A DNA stretch of 45,092 nucleotides, from positions 1-45,092 of the forward strand of contig JAUVOQ010000008.1 of NCBI GenBank assembly GCA_030599095.1. The letters are read 5' to 3'. This DNA comes from Candidatus Ruthturnera sp. (GTDB taxonomy: Bacteria; Pseudomonadota; Gammaproteobacteria; PS1; Pseudothioglobaceae). Shown here one piece after another: positions 43,356-45,092 of the stretch. Numbering within the stretch: position 1 is the first letter of the stretch; every line of letters starts with the position of its first letter. The notes under the pieces were generated by a model. It was given only the letters and a program-made list of their open reading frames with translations. It was not told the DNA's origin and made no database searches. A program made the translations under genes and the position numbers.

Positions 43356-44576
43356 ATGAGCTCAAAACTTCATCAAGCAGCACTAGCATATCACCAAGGT
43401 AATCGTCCAGGAAAAATCATTGTTTCTTCACACAAGCCACTAGCAACACGTGAAGACCTTAGTTTGGCATATACGCCTGGCGTTGCCGCACCTGTTCGTG
43501 AGATTGCACAAGATGCAAACAAAGTTTATGACTTTACCATTAAGCGTAATTTGGTTGCTGTTATTTCTGATGGTTCAGCAGTTCTAGGGCTTGGCAATGT
43601 AGGTCCGTTGGCGTCCAAACCTGTGATGGAAGGCAAGGCGGTGTTGTTTAAACATTTTGCGGATATTGATGTGTTTGATATTGAGGTTGATACTCAAGAT
43701 GTTGATAAGTTTGTACAAACGGTTAAAAATATTGCCCCAACATTTGGTGGCATTAATCTTGAGGATATTTCAGCACCTCGCTGTTTTGAAATTGAAAAGC
43801 GTTTAATTGAAGCACTTGACATTCCTGTTTTTCATGATGACCAGCATGGTACAGCCATTATTATTTCAGCAGGGCTATTAAATTCGCTTGAAATCCAAGC
43901 CAAGCCTATTGAAACTGTCAAGTTGGTTTGTTTGGGCGCTGGCTCGGCAGGCATTGCTACTTTAAATTTATTATGTGAATTAGGCTTGTCAAAGGACAAT
44001 ATTTTATTGGTTGATAAAGAAGGTGTTGTTTCCCAAAAGATGAAAAATGTTAGCCAAATTAAAGCACAATATAGTGCGAAAACAGATAAAAAAACCTTGG
44101 CAGATGCCATGCAAGGTGCCGATGTGTTTATTGGTGTTGCCGCCGCTAACTTAGTATCAAAACAGATGATTAAATCAATGGCAGACAAGCCTATTGTGTT
44201 CGCCTTGTCAAATCCAGACCCTGAAATTTCGCCCAAAGATGCCCATTCAGTGCGTGATGATTTAATCATGGCAACAGGTCGAAGTGATTATCCAAATCAG
44301 GTTAACAACGTGCTGGGTTTTCCTTTTATTTTCAGAGGGGCACTAGATGCAAAAGCCAGCGAGATTAATTCAAAAATGAAAATAGCAGCGGTTCATGCGC
44401 TTAAAGACTTGGCAAAACTTGAAGTGCCAGATAGTGTTTTAAAAGCTTATAGCGTAAAGTCCATGACATTTAGCAAGGACTATATTATTCCCAAACCTTT
44501 TGATCCAAGACTGATAAATGTAGTGCCAAAAGCGGTATTTGATGCCGCTGTTTCAAGTGGCGTTTCACGTTTGTAA
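43356..44576 (+). CDS. Malic enzyme (oxaloacetate-decarboxylating malate dehydrogenase)
   Basis: A 406-residue enzyme turning malate into pyruvate and CO2 with NAD(P). It contains [13 protein letters not shown] near residue 72, the substrate- and metal-binding F-H-D-D-Q-H-G-T-A near 160, and the cofactor site L-G-A-G-S-A-G-I-A near 193. It is the short form without the phosphotransacetylase-like C-terminal domain of E. coli MaeB. Behind sdhCAB it would link succinate/fumarate/malate oxidation to pyruvate. The 89 bases after it hold the promoter of the tRNA-tuf operon. Confidence 0.92.
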   Translation: MSSKLHQAALAYHQGNRPGKIIVSSHKPLATREDLSLAYTPGVAAPVREIAQDANKVYDFTIKRNLVAVISDGSAVLGLGNVGPLASKPVMEGKAVLFKHFADIDVFDIEVDTQDVDKFVQTVKNIAPTFGGINLEDISAPRCFEIEKRLIEALDIPVFHDDQHGTAIIISAGLLNSLEIQAKPIETVKLVCLGAGSAGIATLNLLCELGLSKDNILLVDKEGVVSQKMKNVSQIKAQYSAKTDKKTLADAMQGADVFIGVAAANLVSKQMIKSMADKPIVFALSNPDPEISPKDAHSVRDDLIMATGRSDYPNQVNNVLGFPFIFRGALDAKASEINSKMKIAAVHALKDLAKLEVPDSVLKAYSVKSMTFSKDYIIPKPFDPRLINVVPKAVFDAAVSSGVSRL

Positions 44577-44621
44577 TTTTAGTAAGTTAAAAGACAGTTT
44601 TTGAAAACATTAAATTAACGC

Positions 44622-44650
44622 TTGCACTCTAAAGATAGCTATGGGATAAT
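44622..44650 (+). promoter_or_regulatory. Sigma-70 promoter of the tRNA-tuf operon
   Basis: TTGCAC (44622-44627) and GATAAT (44645-44650) are separated by exactly 17 bases. The start of transcription would be near 44657, about 9 bases ahead of tRNA-Tyr. It is the strongest promoter pair I see in the window, as expected for stable RNA and EF-Tu. Confidence 0.75.
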
Positions 44651-44665
44651 ATCTGATTGTTTTTT

Positions 44666-44750
44666 GGAGGGGTTCCCGAGTGGTCAAAGGGAACAGATTG
44701 TAAATCTGTCGGCTCTGCCTTCGAAGGTTCAAATCCTTCCCCCTCCACCA
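44666..44750 (+). tRNA. tRNA-Tyr (GTA)
   Basis: The 85-base cloverleaf begins GGAGGGG and ends CCCCTCC-A-CCA with CCA encoded. The anticodon stem-loop is CAGATT-GTA-AATCTG, and a long variable arm (class II) is present, as expected for bacterial tRNA-Tyr. It is first in the tRNA-Tyr-Gly-Thr-tuf operon. Confidence 0.97.
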
Positions 44751-44767
44751 TAAAGCATAATAGGTTT

Positions 44768-44841
44768 GCGGGTATCGTATATTGGTATTACCTTGGCCTT
44801 CCAAGCCAATGAGACGAGTTCGATTCTCGTTACCCGCTCCA
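44768..44841 (+). tRNA. tRNA-Gly (TCC)
   Basis: Acceptor stem GCGGGTA / TACCCGC, anticodon loop CTTCCAA with anticodon TCC, T arm ACGAG-TTCGATT-CTCGT, and CCA encoded at 44839-44841. It lies between tRNA-Tyr and tRNA-Thr. Confidence 0.95.
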
Positions 44842-44853
44842 AGATGGGGTTGT

Positions 44854-44929
<76 letters not shown>

Positions 44930-44962
44930 AAAAATTTAATTTGTTAAACGTAGGAGTATAAA

Positions 44963-45092
44963 ATGTCAAAAGAAAAATTCGAAAGAACCAAACCACATGT
45001 CAACGTTGGCACAATCGGCCATGTTGACCACGGCAAAACCACACTCACAGCCGCCATCACTAAAGTTATGGCAGAAGCACGTGGCGGTGAAT
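44963..45092 (+). CDS. tuf: Elongation factor Tu, first 43 residues (cut by window edge)
   Basis: ATG 44963, with TAGGAG 11 bases upstream, starts [20 protein letters not shown] and continues with [13 protein letters not shown]. This gives the GTP-binding loop G-H-V-D-H-G-K-T of EF-Tu. EF-Tu delivers aminoacyl-tRNA to the ribosome. The gene runs off the window. Placement after tRNA-Thr marks it as the tufB-type copy. Confidence 0.97.
   Translation, partial: MSKEKFERTKPHVNVGTIGHVDHGKTTLTAAITKVMAEARGGE

Noticed and set aside
43832-44269. 145-residue open frame on the minus strand
   Set aside because: It is antisense to the intact malic enzyme gene and has the composition of a shadow frame.

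Overview
The window is AT-rich, densely coded DNA. It looks like a gammaproteobacterial sulfur-oxidiser of the SUP05/Thioglobus type or a related animal symbiont. This is inferred from gene style and content (MsrPQ, TRAP transporter, RnfE, non-classical SdhCAB with malic enzyme, tRNA-Tyr-Gly-Thr-tuf) and not from a marker gene. Most of it is housekeeping, interrupted by decaying loci and a few mobile or defence segments.

Left part (1-7130, minus strand): the end of an IS1595/ISXO2-like element abuts a lipoprotein cluster (unknown lipoprotein, YcfL-like, COG3014-like). These are followed by two M16 peptidases and the MsrQ/MsrP methionine sulfoxide reductase. The COG3014 gene is split by a 1-nt shift.

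Middle left (7239-18706): ftsY; a SoxW-like thioredoxin (frameshifted), TolC and mini-adaptor operon; a relic of pterin-4a-carbinolamine dehydratase behind hemC; a thioredoxin-argH-fmt operon; a polysaccharide deacetylase and trmL; and clpB behind a sigma-32-type promoter. The clpB reading frame is broken just before its conserved internal GTG start.

Middle (18858-30970): a Fic gene followed by an attC-like site, rsxE, prmC, a TRAP transporter (DctP/Q/M), and a restriction cluster. The cluster holds a nuclease-methyltransferase fusion, DinD, an HsdS stub and Mrr. An ABC exporter follows.

Right part (30967-45092): an aldehyde dehydrogenase and acetolactate-synthase-like pair. Next is a minus-strand operon: split tmpT, membrane-anchored cold-shock protein, lytic transglycosylase, Rieske protein, TrpD2-like protein. 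Then come an ScsD-like thioredoxin, ung and pdxB; a TPR-like gene with sdhCAB; malic enzyme; and a tRNA-Tyr/Gly/Thr-tuf operon with a clear sigma-70 promoter.

The most notable items are four genes each split by a single-nucleotide shift, the ClpB split that leaves only the short isoform intact, the Fic-attC cassette-like arrangement, and the restriction cluster with a truncated specificity subunit. The four 1-nt shifts may be real decay, slippage-tolerated sites or consensus errors. The sequence alone cannot decide.
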